Positions 33,080-41,783 of a stretch of 64,000 bases of DNA are shown here, in pieces. This DNA is from Vibrio sp. 16 (GTDB taxonomy: Bacteria; Pseudomonadota; Gammaproteobacteria; Enterobacterales; Vibrionaceae). How positions within the stretch are numbered: the first letter of the stretch is position 1; every line of letters begins with the position of its first letter. The translations under genes and the position numbers were made by a program. The stretch lies in NCBI RefSeq assembly GCF_963681195.1, contig NZ_OY808998.1:744001-808000 (forward strand), in the 5' to 3' direction. Under the pieces are notes generated by a model. That model saw only the letters and a list, made by a program, of their open reading frames with translations. It had not been told where the DNA came from and ran no database searches.

Positions 33080-34771
33080 ATGCATGTCATGATTGTTGAT
33101 GACCATGCAACAAACCGCGAGCTGTGTCGGTTTATGCTCGGTCATATCGCAGAAAAGACGACTCTGTTTGAAAACGGACAGGGGGTCGTTAGTGCAATGG
33201 AACAGATGGACACCTTGCCGGATGTTATCCTCCTTGATGTGATGATGCCGATAAAAGATGGATTCACCACGGCGAAGGAGATTCGTAAAGCATTTCCGAA
33301 TATTCACATTCCGATTATCTTTCTTACCGTGCTTGATGATCACGCGTCGTTCGAAAATTGCCTGCATTATGGGGATGATTTTATTCTTAAACCTGTCGAG
33401 CGCAGTGTTTTGCTGGCAAAAGTACAGGCGCACTATCGCATTGTCCGAATGCACAATGAGGTCACGGAGCAGCGCGATGAGCTGCGTCATTTCCATGAGC
33501 AGGTTCGCTATGACTACGCCATTGCAGAGAGCATTTTCTCCAATCTGATGGAAGAGATGAGCTCTCAGGTCAATAATATTTATGGGATTAACTACATTTC
33601 CACGCCTTCAACGGTGTTTAATGGCGACTTGATTGTTGTCGCCCACCGTCCTCATGGTGGGGTCTACGTAATGATTGCAGACGCTACAGGCCATGGGCTG
33701 CCTGCGGCTATTTCAGCTATTCCTGCAACTCGCGCGTTCTTCTCTATGGCGGCGAAAGGATTGTCGCTTGGAGAAATTGTCAGCGAAATTAATGACGCCC
33801 TAGTGCGTTTTTTGCCGATGGGCATGATGCTCGCCGCCAGTGTCTTTGAAATTCGGGCCAACGGGTTTGAAGTCTCTTGGTGGGGAGGCGGCTTGCCGGA
33901 TGGTTATGTGATTAACTCAGATGGTTCAATCGATCGTCGACTGGTTTCAAGACATATGCCGCTTGGCGTGCTCAAGCCAAGGGAGTTTGAAACCGATCTT
34001 GTCCATATGAAGCTTGAGCCAGACCAACAGATCATTTGCTATACCGATGGGGTGATTGAAGCGTGCAACCGAGAAGGAGAGCAATTTGGCCTTGAACGTC
34101 TAGAAAAAGCGCTTGCTAGCCCACGCCCAGTGATTCCTGTTTTATATGATTCTGTACGTCAATTTGCCCACAAAAAAGTCGATGATGACTTGTCGATATT
34201 GGCTATGAAGTTCCCCATCTCCAGTACGCAAGAGCCAGACTTAAAAAGCGTTAAACTCAACATCAACAAAGTACCGATACACTCAACGCTTGATTTCCCT
34301 GCTCCGGTGTTAAGAAGTGTGAATGTGATGACCGAAGTCAGGCAGTATCTCAGCGGTATCTTGTACATGGGAGCGCATCTCGATTTGGTTTGCTCGGTGC
34401 TTTCTGAACTGTTTGCCAATGCGATTGAACATGGTTTACTCAAATTAGATTCGTCGATCAAAGAGCAACCGGATGGCTTCTTCTTGTTTTATCAGATGCG
34501 TGAAGAACGTTTAAAAACCCTTGATGATGATGCTTGGCTGAAGCTGCGTCTCACTTATGAGCCAAATGAAGCCCAGTTGATGATGGTGCTCGAACACAAT
34601 GGCGAGGGGTTCGAATACAAACTGCCGCAACAAGGCGATGGGCCGCCGCGCAGTTATGGTCGTGGTATCATGCTGGCCAAAGCGCTTTGTTCATCACTAG
34701 ACTATTCCAGTAATGGACGCTGTGTGACGGCCGTTTACTCGTTGAAAGAGGAGCATCATTTTCCCACGTAG
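33080..34771 (+). CDS. REC-SpoIIE phosphatase-HATPase fusion (HsbR-like)
   Basis: A 563-residue three-domain regulator. Receiver domain (1-120) with Asp53 in VILLDVMMP; PP2C/SpoIIE phosphatase (about 150-395) with MIADATGHGLPAAISA, CYTDGVIEA and DDDLSILAM metal-site motifs; C-terminal HATPase of the anti-sigma kinase type (about 430-563) with N-box ELFANAIEHGLL and HNGEGFEY. The architecture resembles Pseudomonas HsbR, which both phosphorylates and dephosphorylates a STAS partner. Here the receiver could take phosphate from the operon's CheA, linking chemosensing to the STAS protein encoded 15 bp upstream. Confidence 0.9.
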   Translation: MHVMIVDDHATNRELCRFMLGHIAEKTTLFENGQGVVSAMEQMDTLPDVILLDVMMPIKDGFTTAKEIRKAFPNIHIPIIFLTVLDDHASFENCLHYGDDFILKPVERSVLLAKVQAHYRIVRMHNEVTEQRDELRHFHEQVRYDYAIAESIFSNLMEEMSSQVNNIYGINYISTPSTVFNGDLIVVAHRPHGGVYVMIADATGHGLPAAISAIPATRAFFSMAAKGLSLGEIVSEINDALVRFLPMGMMLAASVFEIRANGFEVSWWGGGLPDGYVINSDGSIDRRLVSRHMPLGVLKPREFETDLVHMKLEPDQQIICYTDGVIEACNREGEQFGLERLEKALASPRPVIPVLYDSVRQFAHKKVDDDLSILAMKFPISSTQEPDLKSVKLNINKVPIHSTLDFPAPVLRSVNVMTEVRQYLSGILYMGAHLDLVCSVLSELFANAIEHGLLKLDSSIKEQPDGFFLFYQMREERLKTLDDDAWLKLRLTYEPNEAQLMMVLEHNGEGFEYKLPQQGDGPPRSYGRGIMLAKALCSSLDYSSNGRCVTAVYSLKEEHHFPT

Positions 34772-34782
34772 CGGAGTTCAGA

Positions 34783-34795
34783 TTTACAGTGTAAA
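34783..34795. other. parS2 centromere site
   Basis: TTTACAGTGTAAA, perfect parS2 core between the phosphatase and FapA genes, about 16.5 kb to the right of the origin. Confidence 0.9.
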
Positions 34796-34899
34796 AAATT
34801 TATTAAAGTGACCTACGCTCTAATTTGTCACACTTGTGATACAGCTAGGCGAGCAAATTGCATACACTCAAGTGAGGACGTAAAACGGGCTGATTGTAC

Positions 34900-36576
34900 A
34901 TGTGGGATAAATTTGTTGCCTTGTCAGAAGATCACCGAGCTGTCGTCGCGACCTTGTCGCCTAGCATTTCGGTGGATGGAAATTTTGATACGCGAGGGTT
35001 AGAGGAAGCATTAGCTGCGATAGGAGCGAGTGAGTTTTTTGTGATTGATGAATCGGTTACCCGCTTTATCAATCTAGCCAAAGAGAGCGCGGGGGAAGCC
35101 TACTCAGGGGTGACCATTGCCGAAGTCAGGGATGCCACGGTTGAGGTTGTGCTTTCTGAACACGATATGTTGGCGAGCATGGTGGTCACCGGAGCGTACA
35201 AAGGTGAGCCTCTCAAAGGACCACAAATCGTCCACGCGCTCGCACAAGCCCATGTAACTAAGGGCATCAATAAACTGGCACTTAAAAAAGTGCTCATCAT
35301 GAGCCATCAGCTCAAACCTGGTGAAACCTACACACAGCCGGTCGCCAAAGGCAAAAATCCGGTACAAGGCCAAGACGCCAAATTCATCCCTCTGGTTAAA
35401 GATCCCACCAAACAAGTCTTAGCACCCAAAGAAGATCAGCAAGATGGCAAAGTCGATATGCTCAATTTGGGCGAGACGATTACGGTATCTGAAAATGATC
35501 CTTTGATGAAACGCATACCTGCTACCAAAGGGGAACCAGGTCTTACTGTGCAAGGCAAAGTGATTCCTCCTAAACCCGGCAATGACAGTGTTCTTAAAGA
35601 GGGCAAAGGTTCTGCAATCTCGCCGCAAAACCCCAACGTATTGATTGCTACCGTTTCAGGTATGCCGATGATCAAAGAGAAAGGCGTTGAAGTTGAAGAC
35701 GCCCTCTGTTTACCGACCATTGGTGTGGCGACGGGCCATGTCAAGTTCAAAGGCAACGTCGTTGTTCTGGGCGACATTGAGTCCGACATGGTGGTGCGGG
35801 CAACCGGCACCTTAACTGTCGGCGGTTTTATTGAATCGGCCGATGTGCAAGTTCAAGGCGATATTCAAGTGGCAAAAGGCATCATTGGTCACAATGTGTC
35901 TGAAGGTGAAAAGCGCAGTTGTATTGTAAAATCTGGTGGCACGATCAGCGCCAATTACGCTCAGTTCTGTGAACTTCAAGCGGGCGAAGACATTCATCTC
36001 AACGTCCACTGTATGAACAGCGAAGTGCGTTGTGGTAAAGATTTGGTTGTGGTCGACGCTTCTGAAAAGCATGGCACATTGAGTGGAGGTCACGCCAAAA
36101 TTGGTGGCAAAGTTGTTTGTGTCGAGCTTGGTGTTGAGGGAGATACCGCCACTTATGTTGAGGCATTTGCTCGCTTCCAGATGTTTAAAGATCGCCAAGC
36201 GAAGCTGAAAGAGCAATACACTCAAGCGCAAGAAGGCACCATGAGTGTCATTCGAAAAGAGCTAGAGTTTAAAAAGATCCCGAAATCACAACGTACGCCA
36301 GAGCAAGAACAAGAACTAGAAACCTTTAAGCAAGAAGCGAACGCTCACTTAGAAAAAGTTAAACACGCGCGAGACAACAATGAGCAGGAGCTCGAAGTGG
36401 CTTTGGAAGAGAATGTCATTGAGGTGAAAAGCAAGGTGTTCTCTCATGTGACGGTTCAGTTCGGGGAAGAGAAGATCATCACCAAGCGCTCTCATGGTCC
36501 GAGCATTTTCTCTTTCAACCAGTATGAGATTAAATGTCGTTCAATGCTGGATGAAGAGGCATTCGAAGAGGTTTAA
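34900..36576 (+). CDS. FapA/DUF342-family protein
   Basis: A 558-residue DUF342 protein. ATG 34900 chosen; TTG two codons earlier is possible. The N-terminal part is mixed alpha/beta; the centre is the typical beta-helix-like core (KFKGNVVVLGDIESDMVVRA, VQVQGDIQVAKGIIG); the C-terminal 150 residues are a charged coiled coil (KLKEQYTQAQEGTMSVIRKE). Gram-positive FapA relatives and Vibrio homologues have been linked to glucose-PTS or stress-dependent flagellar control, but no function can be claimed here. It may be transcribed with or after the chemosensory operon; a parS2 site lies in the gap. Confidence 0.88.
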   Translation: MWDKFVALSEDHRAVVATLSPSISVDGNFDTRGLEEALAAIGASEFFVIDESVTRFINLAKESAGEAYSGVTIAEVRDATVEVVLSEHDMLASMVVTGAYKGEPLKGPQIVHALAQAHVTKGINKLALKKVLIMSHQLKPGETYTQPVAKGKNPVQGQDAKFIPLVKDPTKQVLAPKEDQQDGKVDMLNLGETITVSENDPLMKRIPATKGEPGLTVQGKVIPPKPGNDSVLKEGKGSAISPQNPNVLIATVSGMPMIKEKGVEVEDALCLPTIGVATGHVKFKGNVVVLGDIESDMVVRATGTLTVGGFIESADVQVQGDIQVAKGIIGHNVSEGEKRSCIVKSGGTISANYAQFCELQAGEDIHLNVHCMNSEVRCGKDLVVVDASEKHGTLSGGHAKIGGKVVCVELGVEGDTATYVEAFARFQMFKDRQAKLKEQYTQAQEGTMSVIRKELEFKKIPKSQRTPEQEQELETFKQEANAHLEKVKHARDNNEQELEVALEENVIEVKSKVFSHVTVQFGEEKIITKRSHGPSIFSFNQYEIKCRSMLDEEAFEEV

Positions 36577-36598
36577 GCGCAGTCAATCATCACACCTG

Positions 36599-36636
36599 TC
36601 ACCCTATCTTGATTCGTTGAGGTAGGGTGATTTTTT
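36599..36636. terminator. Strong intrinsic terminator with TTCG tetraloop
   Basis: TCACCCTATC... pairs with ...GGTAGGGTGA through a long stem (including G-T pairs) closed by TTCG, followed by TTTTTTG. It separates the convergent FapA and NifW-like genes. Confidence 0.9.
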
Positions 36637-36643
36637 GTTTGGG

Positions 36644-36919
36644 CTAACGACGCTGACAGGTTGTGCAGCCGCGACACGCAGACCGTGTATGCTTGTCGAG
36701 TTGGCTGCGCTGAATTTTGCAGTAGGCGTTTTTTAAAGCGCGCCGGGCAGAGAACCAATCGTCAGGTTTTTCTAAGATTAGATAGCCGTTAAAGCGTTTG
36801 ACCAGCTCCACACGATGTTTGTCGATAAAACGGCTATCGAAGCCGATTTCAAAGTAGTCGAGTGCTTGTTCAATCGAGGTGAAACTGGCAATTTTCTGCT
36901 GGATGTCGACTTGGCTCAT
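36644..36919 (-). CDS. NifW-like protein
   Basis: A 91-residue protein related to the NifW nitrogenase-protecting family. The stretch SIEQALDYFEIGFDSRFIDK then HRVELVKRFNGYLILEKP matches the NifW pattern of a short acidic helix followed by H-R-x-x-x-x-K-R-F-N-x-Y-L. No nitrogenase genes are in the window, so the role is different. The C-terminus adds a cysteine group SACRGCTTCQRR that could bind a metal. It overlaps the upstream acetyltransferase gene by four bases and is the last gene of a three-gene minus-strand operon. Confidence 0.75.
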   Translation of the reverse strand: MSQVDIQQKIASFTSIEQALDYFEIGFDSRFIDKHRVELVKRFNGYLILEKPDDWFSARRALKNAYCKIQRSQLDKHTRSACRGCTTCQRR

Positions 36920-37362
36920 ACACCGACATCTCTTTGCATAAAGACGAATTGTTCATTGTGTGAAAGGCACTTAAAGCCTAAGCGCTGATACAAGCTACCG
37001 ACGCGATTACCTTGCAGGTAGCAGAGCTTGATTGGCAGGCGTAACTGATCCGCTTGGGTGATCACTTGATTCAGGACTTGGCTGCCAATGCCTTTGCCAT
37101 GCCACTCTGGCAACAGAAAAAAACGTCCAAAATAGAGATGATCGCTGTGGTGCTCAAGGAGATAACTGCCGACAGGTCGATCTTCTCGCTCGATGATCGT
37201 CGGTTTAGCCTGGTGCCACTCTTGCTGGTGGAGCGCTCTTTGAATCTGTTCATCCCAGCCAAACACGGCTTTAATAGCATCATATTCTGCGGCTTTTTTG
37301 AGCTCGAATAAGAACTCATAATCTTGCGCATTCGCAGGGCGGGTAGTGTAGTCGAACGACAT
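36916..37362 (-). CDS. GNAT-family N-acetyltransferase
   Basis: A 148-residue acetyltransferase. Start ATG 37362 gives MSFDYTTRPANAQDYEFLFE; the longer frame from 37401 runs into the exonuclease gene. The acetyl-CoA loop is FLLPEWHGKGIGSQVLNQVI, followed by LCYLQGNRVGSLYQRLGF, both standard GNAT motifs. Acceptor substrate unknown. It is two bases from the exonuclease gene upstream. Confidence 0.88.
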   Translation of the reverse strand: MSFDYTTRPANAQDYEFLFELKKAAEYDAIKAVFGWDEQIQRALHQQEWHQAKPTIIEREDRPVGSYLLEHHSDHLYFGRFFLLPEWHGKGIGSQVLNQVITQADQLRLPIKLCYLQGNRVGSLYQRLGFKCLSHNEQFVFMQRDVGV

Positions 37363-37363
37363 G

Positions 37364-37978
37364 TTAAGCGCCTTGTGAGCTAAGCAGTTTATCAATGGCA
37401 CTTTTGCTGGTTTTGCCTATCTTTTGCATCAAAGCAAAACTGGGCTCTGAAATACCGCGAGACTGCAAATCGTTGACCATCAGCATCCACAGTTTCGCCG
37501 TCATTTCGGCATCCGCCAACGCTCGGTGAAATACACCGTCATTGTCTATTTGCTTAAAACGGACAAGATCGCCTAGTTTGTGGCTTGGCGCATCTTGGTT
37601 AAGGCGACGAGATACCAGCAAAGAGCAAGCAAACTCCCCCGAGTAAGCGGCGTTCACTCGTTCCAATTCATCATCAAGGAAACGTTTGTCAAACGAGGCG
37701 TTGTGGGCAACGAGGTTTTCACCTGCGATGAATTGCGCAAATTGAGCCATCACTTCATCGCAGCTTGGCGCATCGCGTAGCATGACATTGGTAATACCTG
37801 TGTATCCTTCAATGAAGGAGCTAACGCGAAAGCCAGGATTCATCAACTGTTGGAAGGTGTCGACGACTTCACCATTGACCAACTTCACGGCGCCGATTTC
37901 TATCGCGCGGTCGCCCATGTTGGGTGACAAACCCGTGGTTTCAAAGTCGAGAACAACGACAGAGTTCGCAAGAGACAT
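37364..37978 (-). CDS. DnaQ-like 3'-5' exonuclease
   Basis: A 204-residue DEDDh exonuclease. Exo [10 protein letters not shown] with the catalytic Asp-Glu near residue 11, Exo [16 protein letters not shown], and Exo [16 protein letters not shown] with the general-base His. Similar to the epsilon-like/PolC-type exonuclease domain, without polymerase. It probably trims DNA or RNA 3' ends in repair. First gene of the operon with GNAT and NifW-like genes. Confidence 0.9.
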   Translation of the reverse strand: MSLANSVVVLDFETTGLSPNMGDRAIEIGAVKLVNGEVVDTFQQLMNPGFRVSSFIEGYTGITNVMLRDAPSCDEVMAQFAQFIAGENLVAHNASFDKRFLDDELERVNAAYSGEFACSLLVSRRLNQDAPSHKLGDLVRFKQIDNDGVFHRALADAEMTAKLWMLMVNDLQSRGISEPSFALMQKIGKTSKSAIDKLLSSQGA

Positions 37979-38078
37979 ACTTCTTCCTAAGCCTAGTGAT
38001 TTGGCTGTGAATTATAGGTTTGCAGTGCCAGAGGGTAAAGGAGTTATTCCGCCCGCCCAGCCAAGGAAACGTCAGTGA

Positions 38079-39236
38079 TTAACCCACGTTTATCGACTGT
38101 TTGACAATATGGAACTGCTCACATTGATTGAACCGCGCAAATGCCTGTAACTCTTTTTCCAGCGCAGGCATAAAGTCATCAGTATTGATTAATCCAGGCT
38201 CAAGGCTCAGATGCAAAACGTTGAGCGTAGCGCTTTTCTTATCCACTTTGCAGTCGGCTCTCGCAACGAGTTTACCATCCCATAAAATCGGCAGAGAGAA
38301 ATAACCAAATTGGCGCTTGGCTTGTGGCACATAGCACTCAATCAGGTAATCAAAGTTGAAAATGGCACTGGCGCGTTTACGTTGGATGAGCAAATTATCG
38401 AACGGTGACAGGATTCGTGCCTGCTTTCGATTCAAGCGTTTGCCAAGCAAATTCAACGATTTTACACAGGCGTAGTAAGGCTGATGATTAACCATGATGG
38501 GTTCAATCTCGCCCATTTCCACCAACTCTCCAATGGCTTGGGTCACGCTCGTTTTTACATCCTTGAGTTGATACACCATCTCTTGAATCGTGCCAAAACC
38601 GTGCGCTTTTAAGTAACTGAGTACCAAAAATCGACCATGTTCTTGCGGGGTTGGCATAGAGGTGTCGATATTTTGGGGTAAGACACGCTGCGTGAGATCG
38701 TAGACTTTATGAAAGCCGCGCCGCTCAGCAATCATTAAGTCACCTTGCATGTAGAGGTTTTCTAACGCTTGCTTGGTTGGCTTGGTGTGCCATCCATCAG
38801 TTTTATGTGCTTTGGACTCAAAGTCTTTTGCCATTAATGGCCCTTCTGCTTCAATTCTTGCCAACACATTCTTCATAAGATCTCGATCTTTACAGTACCA
38901 GTGGCGCTGCTGACCAGACTTGATCGCGACTTTTCGCGGCAAACTGTAGCGGTAGTTGCTCATCGGCAAATATGCAGCGGCATGAGACCAATACTCGAAG
39001 ACGTGGCGATCGGCGACCAGTTGATCAAGGTGTTTGGGGTGATAGCTGGGGTTTCGACTCCATAAGGTGTGATGGTGGGCTCGCTGAACAACAGAAATGG
39101 TATCGATCTGGATATAACCCAGTTGTTCAAAGGTGTTTAGAGTTTTGGCGTAGCTGCTGCCTTTTACGCCCGCTGTCGGTAATCCTTGCGACAGCAATGC
39201 CAGTTTTTGCGCTTGCGCTAGGGTGAGTGATTGCAT
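38079..39236 (-). CDS. YcaQ/AlkX-family winged-helix DNA glycosylase
   Basis: A 385-residue protein of the HTH_42 fold. The diagnostic catalytic motif appears near residues 36-55 as LGYIQIDTISVVQRAHHHTL; E. coli YcaQ uses a Q-x-D motif in this place to unhook interstrand crosslinks. The rest (SRNPSYHPKHLDQL, the basic middle domain, and LSPFDNLLIQRKR) follows the family. Likely repairs alkylated or crosslinked DNA. It is monocistronic on the minus strand, divergent from the DedA operon. Confidence 0.9.
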   Translation of the reverse strand: MQSLTLAQAQKLALLSQGLPTAGVKGSSYAKTLNTFEQLGYIQIDTISVVQRAHHHTLWSRNPSYHPKHLDQLVADRHVFEYWSHAAAYLPMSNYRYSLPRKVAIKSGQQRHWYCKDRDLMKNVLARIEAEGPLMAKDFESKAHKTDGWHTKPTKQALENLYMQGDLMIAERRGFHKVYDLTQRVLPQNIDTSMPTPQEHGRFLVLSYLKAHGFGTIQEMVYQLKDVKTSVTQAIGELVEMGEIEPIMVNHQPYYACVKSLNLLGKRLNRKQARILSPFDNLLIQRKRASAIFNFDYLIECYVPQAKRQFGYFSLPILWDGKLVARADCKVDKKSATLNVLHLSLEPGLINTDDFMPALEKELQAFARFNQCEQFHIVKQSINVG

Positions 39237-39494
39237 TGAAGTTGAGCATTCCTTGCACGTGTATGCGTCTACATTTTGGCTCTGTATGGTTGCATGCTGT
39301 TATTGGGCCAGCAAGCGGCTGCTGTATATTTCCCTCACAATAATTCACCTCACTAATAAGAAAATTATCTTTTATTGAAATTTTTGCGGAGAAGATCCGC
39401 TCTCTATTTCTGCGATGAGCAAATTATCCGCAGTCGCACAATGGGTATTACTGCTCAGAGGTGGGCACTGAGTAGCTGAAATAGGGGCAAAAGC

Positions 39495-40097
39495 ATGATC
39501 GATTTTGCGACGACGATGGAAGCGTGGTTGTTTCAGGACAATCTCTCATTATCGATGCTTTTTGTTGGCGTTGTTTTGCTGTCGTACCTGCTAGAAGACT
39601 TGGCAATTATCACCGCTGCGACCTTGTCGGTTGAACATATTATGCCGCCAAGTTTGGCTCTAGCAGCAATCTTTGTCGGTATCAGCTCTGGCGATATGGG
39701 CTTGTACCTGTTGGGTAAGCTGGCGAAAAAAGTGGCATGGTTTCGCTATCGTCTACTGCGCTATCACAGGGCGAGAAAACTGCGTCGAACTTTGCATCAG
39801 CAAGCATTTAAGACGCTGTTTATCGTTCGCTTTGTTCCGGGGCTTAGAACTGTGGGCTTTACCCTAAGTGGATTTTTAGATGTGCCGAAAGTGACGTTTT
39901 TGCTTGCGGTGATCACGGCGACAGGGCTGTGGACATTGCTGGTGTTTGGCTCTTTTTTCCAGCTAGGGAATGCCGCTTGGTTGCAAGAGAGCCAAGGAGC
40001 ATGGCTGCTAATTCCCGCAGGGCTGTGCCTGATGTTGCTCATCAATAAACTGATTACTAGAACCTTCTTAAGGGATGCGTATGACACAGCACGCTAA
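39495..40097 (+). CDS. DedA-family membrane protein
   Basis: A 200-residue inner-membrane protein of the DedA/VTT superfamily, whose members flip undecaprenyl phosphate or phosphatidylethanolamine. The hallmark FVPGLRTVGFTLSGF with R..PG..RT (residues about 114-130) and the acidic N-terminal re-entrant segment (YLLEDLAIITAATLS) are present. First gene of a six-gene plus-strand operon. Its 3' end overlaps the ATP-grasp gene by 17 bp. The substrate lipid is not predictable; partner genes encode a lipid acyltransferase. Confidence 0.9.
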   Translation: MIDFATTMEAWLFQDNLSLSMLFVGVVLLSYLLEDLAIITAATLSVEHIMPPSLALAAIFVGISSGDMGLYLLGKLAKKVAWFRYRLLRYHRARKLRRTLHQQAFKTLFIVRFVPGLRTVGFTLSGFLDVPKVTFLLAVITATGLWTLLVFGSFFQLGNAAWLQESQGAWLLIPAGLCLMLLINKLITRTFLRDAYDTAR

Positions 40098-41211
40098 CAT
40101 AGAGGTGATTCCTTCAGGACGAGTCAATGCCGGAATGCCGGTTTTGCATCAACCTAAGCGGGTCATTTCGCCATTCGAGTTTTTACCGACCTGGTTTTTT
40201 TATACGCCTGTCGTCATTCAAAGTGCGGCGCTGAGTTTGGCACATCGTGATTGGGCGCTGCCGTTGATTGCTAATCCCGCGATTAAGTTAAGCGGTATGG
40301 TGGGTGAGTCCAAGCATGACATCTTCGCCTCTGCTGGAGAGCAAACCAAGCGCTGGATTCTGCCGTTTGTTACGTTAACCAAAACCCCATTGCCTTGTGC
40401 CAAATTGGTCGAAGAGGCAAAGCATCAACTCGCAGGCTTAGGGCTCGGTTATCCCTTGGTAGCAAAGCCGGATTTGGGCTGTCGTGGCGTGGGGGTAAAG
40501 CTGATTCGCAATGATAAGCAACTGCACGATTACATTGAAACCTTCCCTCAAGGTGGGCGTTTTCTATTGCAACAAAAGTCTTCTTATCAAGCAGAAGCAG
40601 GCGTGTTTTATGTCAGGCAGCCGGGAGAAACCCGCGGAAAAATTATCTCCATCACGCTGAAGTATTCACCCTATGTGGTCGGAGATGGTAAGTCGACACT
40701 CAAACAGTTAATTGAGCAATGCCCTCGCGCTGGAAAACTTCAGCACCTCTACCTTCCTCGTCATTCTCACCAATTAGAGCAAGTGATTGAAAATAAGGAC
40801 GAGTTTCAATTGGCATTTGCAGGCAGTCATTCACGGGGGGCGATCTTTCGCGACGGTAACCGATTTATCACCGAGCAGTTAGAGCGCAAACTCGATCTTG
40901 TACTCGGTGATTTTGACGGGTTTCACTACGGTCGCTTGGACATTAAGTTCCGAGATATCCATGCGCTCATGCAAGGAGAGCATTTCGATATCCTTGAAAT
41001 TAACGGCGCGAGCAGTGAAGCGGCACATATTTGGGACAGCGACACGCCGCTGAGCCACATTTTTGCCACCTTGCTCAAGCAGTATCGATTGCTGTACCAG
41101 ATTGGCTCAAAACACAAGAAACAAGGCATTGGCTCTCCGTCATTGGGTACACTTCTTAGCGCATGGCGAGAGGAAAAACTACTGACTCAGCAATACCCCA
41201 TGACGGATTAA
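40081..41211 (+). CDS. ATP-grasp ligase of unknown specificity
   Basis: A 376-residue ATP-grasp protein, start ATG 40081 with AAGGG 6 bp upstream. The ATP-binding core is VAKPDLGCRGVGVKLI (about residues 130-145); the metal site is FDILEINGASSEA near residue 305. It resembles D-alanine-D-alanine ligase/RimK-type carboxylate-amine ligases, but the N-terminal domain is not the D-Ala one. It would join a carboxylate to an amine (or thiol). Operon partners (DedA, DinB-like, NRDE, YHS, OlsF) suggest a membrane-lipid or stress context. Confidence 0.8.
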   Translation: MTQHANIEVIPSGRVNAGMPVLHQPKRVISPFEFLPTWFFYTPVVIQSAALSLAHRDWALPLIANPAIKLSGMVGESKHDIFASAGEQTKRWILPFVTLTKTPLPCAKLVEEAKHQLAGLGLGYPLVAKPDLGCRGVGVKLIRNDKQLHDYIETFPQGGRFLLQQKSSYQAEAGVFYVRQPGETRGKIISITLKYSPYVVGDGKSTLKQLIEQCPRAGKLQHLYLPRHSHQLEQVIENKDEFQLAFAGSHSRGAIFRDGNRFITEQLERKLDLVLGDFDGFHYGRLDIKFRDIHALMQGEHFDILEINGASSEAAHIWDSDTPLSHIFATLLKQYRLLYQIGSKHKKQGIGSPSLGTLLSAWREEKLLTQQYPMTD

Positions 41212-41231
41212 TTTGTTTAGGAAGCGCAATA

Positions 41232-41780
41232 ATGAAAAACACCCAAGTTGACACGCTATCGCTCAACCAAACTCACGCTTCGCAAGCGGTGGTCGGTTGC
41301 ATTGAAACATTGAACCAAGGTTACGAGTTTCTCGAAACTCTGAGTGCCGACGATTATGTCTACCTTGCTCAGCCACATGTAAGCAGCTCAATTGGCGAGC
41401 ACTTTCGTCATTGGCTTGATCTGTTTCATGCCATTCGCCTTGAACCACGACGGATTGACTACAACGTTCGCCGGCGCGGCCATCAGGTAGAACGAGACAT
41501 CAACGTCGCCAAACAAGAGATCAGCGAACTGATCGAGTGGCTGTTTGAGCTACCGACTGGAGACCTTCATCAAGGCGTTGCCGTTGAGACCGAGGTGCTG
41601 CTATCACAAATGCAAGTGGAGGAAGTCTCTTCTACCTTGGTGCGTGAGCTAACCTTTGCTGCGCTGCATGCAACGCACCACTTCGCGATGGCTAAAGTGG
41701 TCGCCTCGATTCGCGGTGTGACCTCTGATTGTCGTTTTGGGGTTGCCCCTGCCACGGCGACGTATCAAAGAGCGCAATAG
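41232..41780 (+). CDS. DinB-like metalloprotein
   Basis: A 182-residue four-helix-bundle protein of the DinB/YfiT type. Start ATG 41232; the longer frame overlaps the previous gene. Metal-ligand histidines can be placed in SSIGEHFRHWLDLFH and in HATHHFAMAKV. Members include metal-dependent thiol S-transferases such as bacillithiol or mycothiol transferases, but most are unassigned. Third gene of the DedA operon, three bases from the NRDE gene. Confidence 0.85.
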   Translation: MKNTQVDTLSLNQTHASQAVVGCIETLNQGYEFLETLSADDYVYLAQPHVSSSIGEHFRHWLDLFHAIRLEPRRIDYNVRRRGHQVERDINVAKQEISELIEWLFELPTGDLHQGVAVETEVLLSQMQVEEVSSTLVRELTFAALHATHHFAMAKVVASIRGVTSDCRFGVAPATATYQRAQ

Positions 41781-41783
41781 CCT

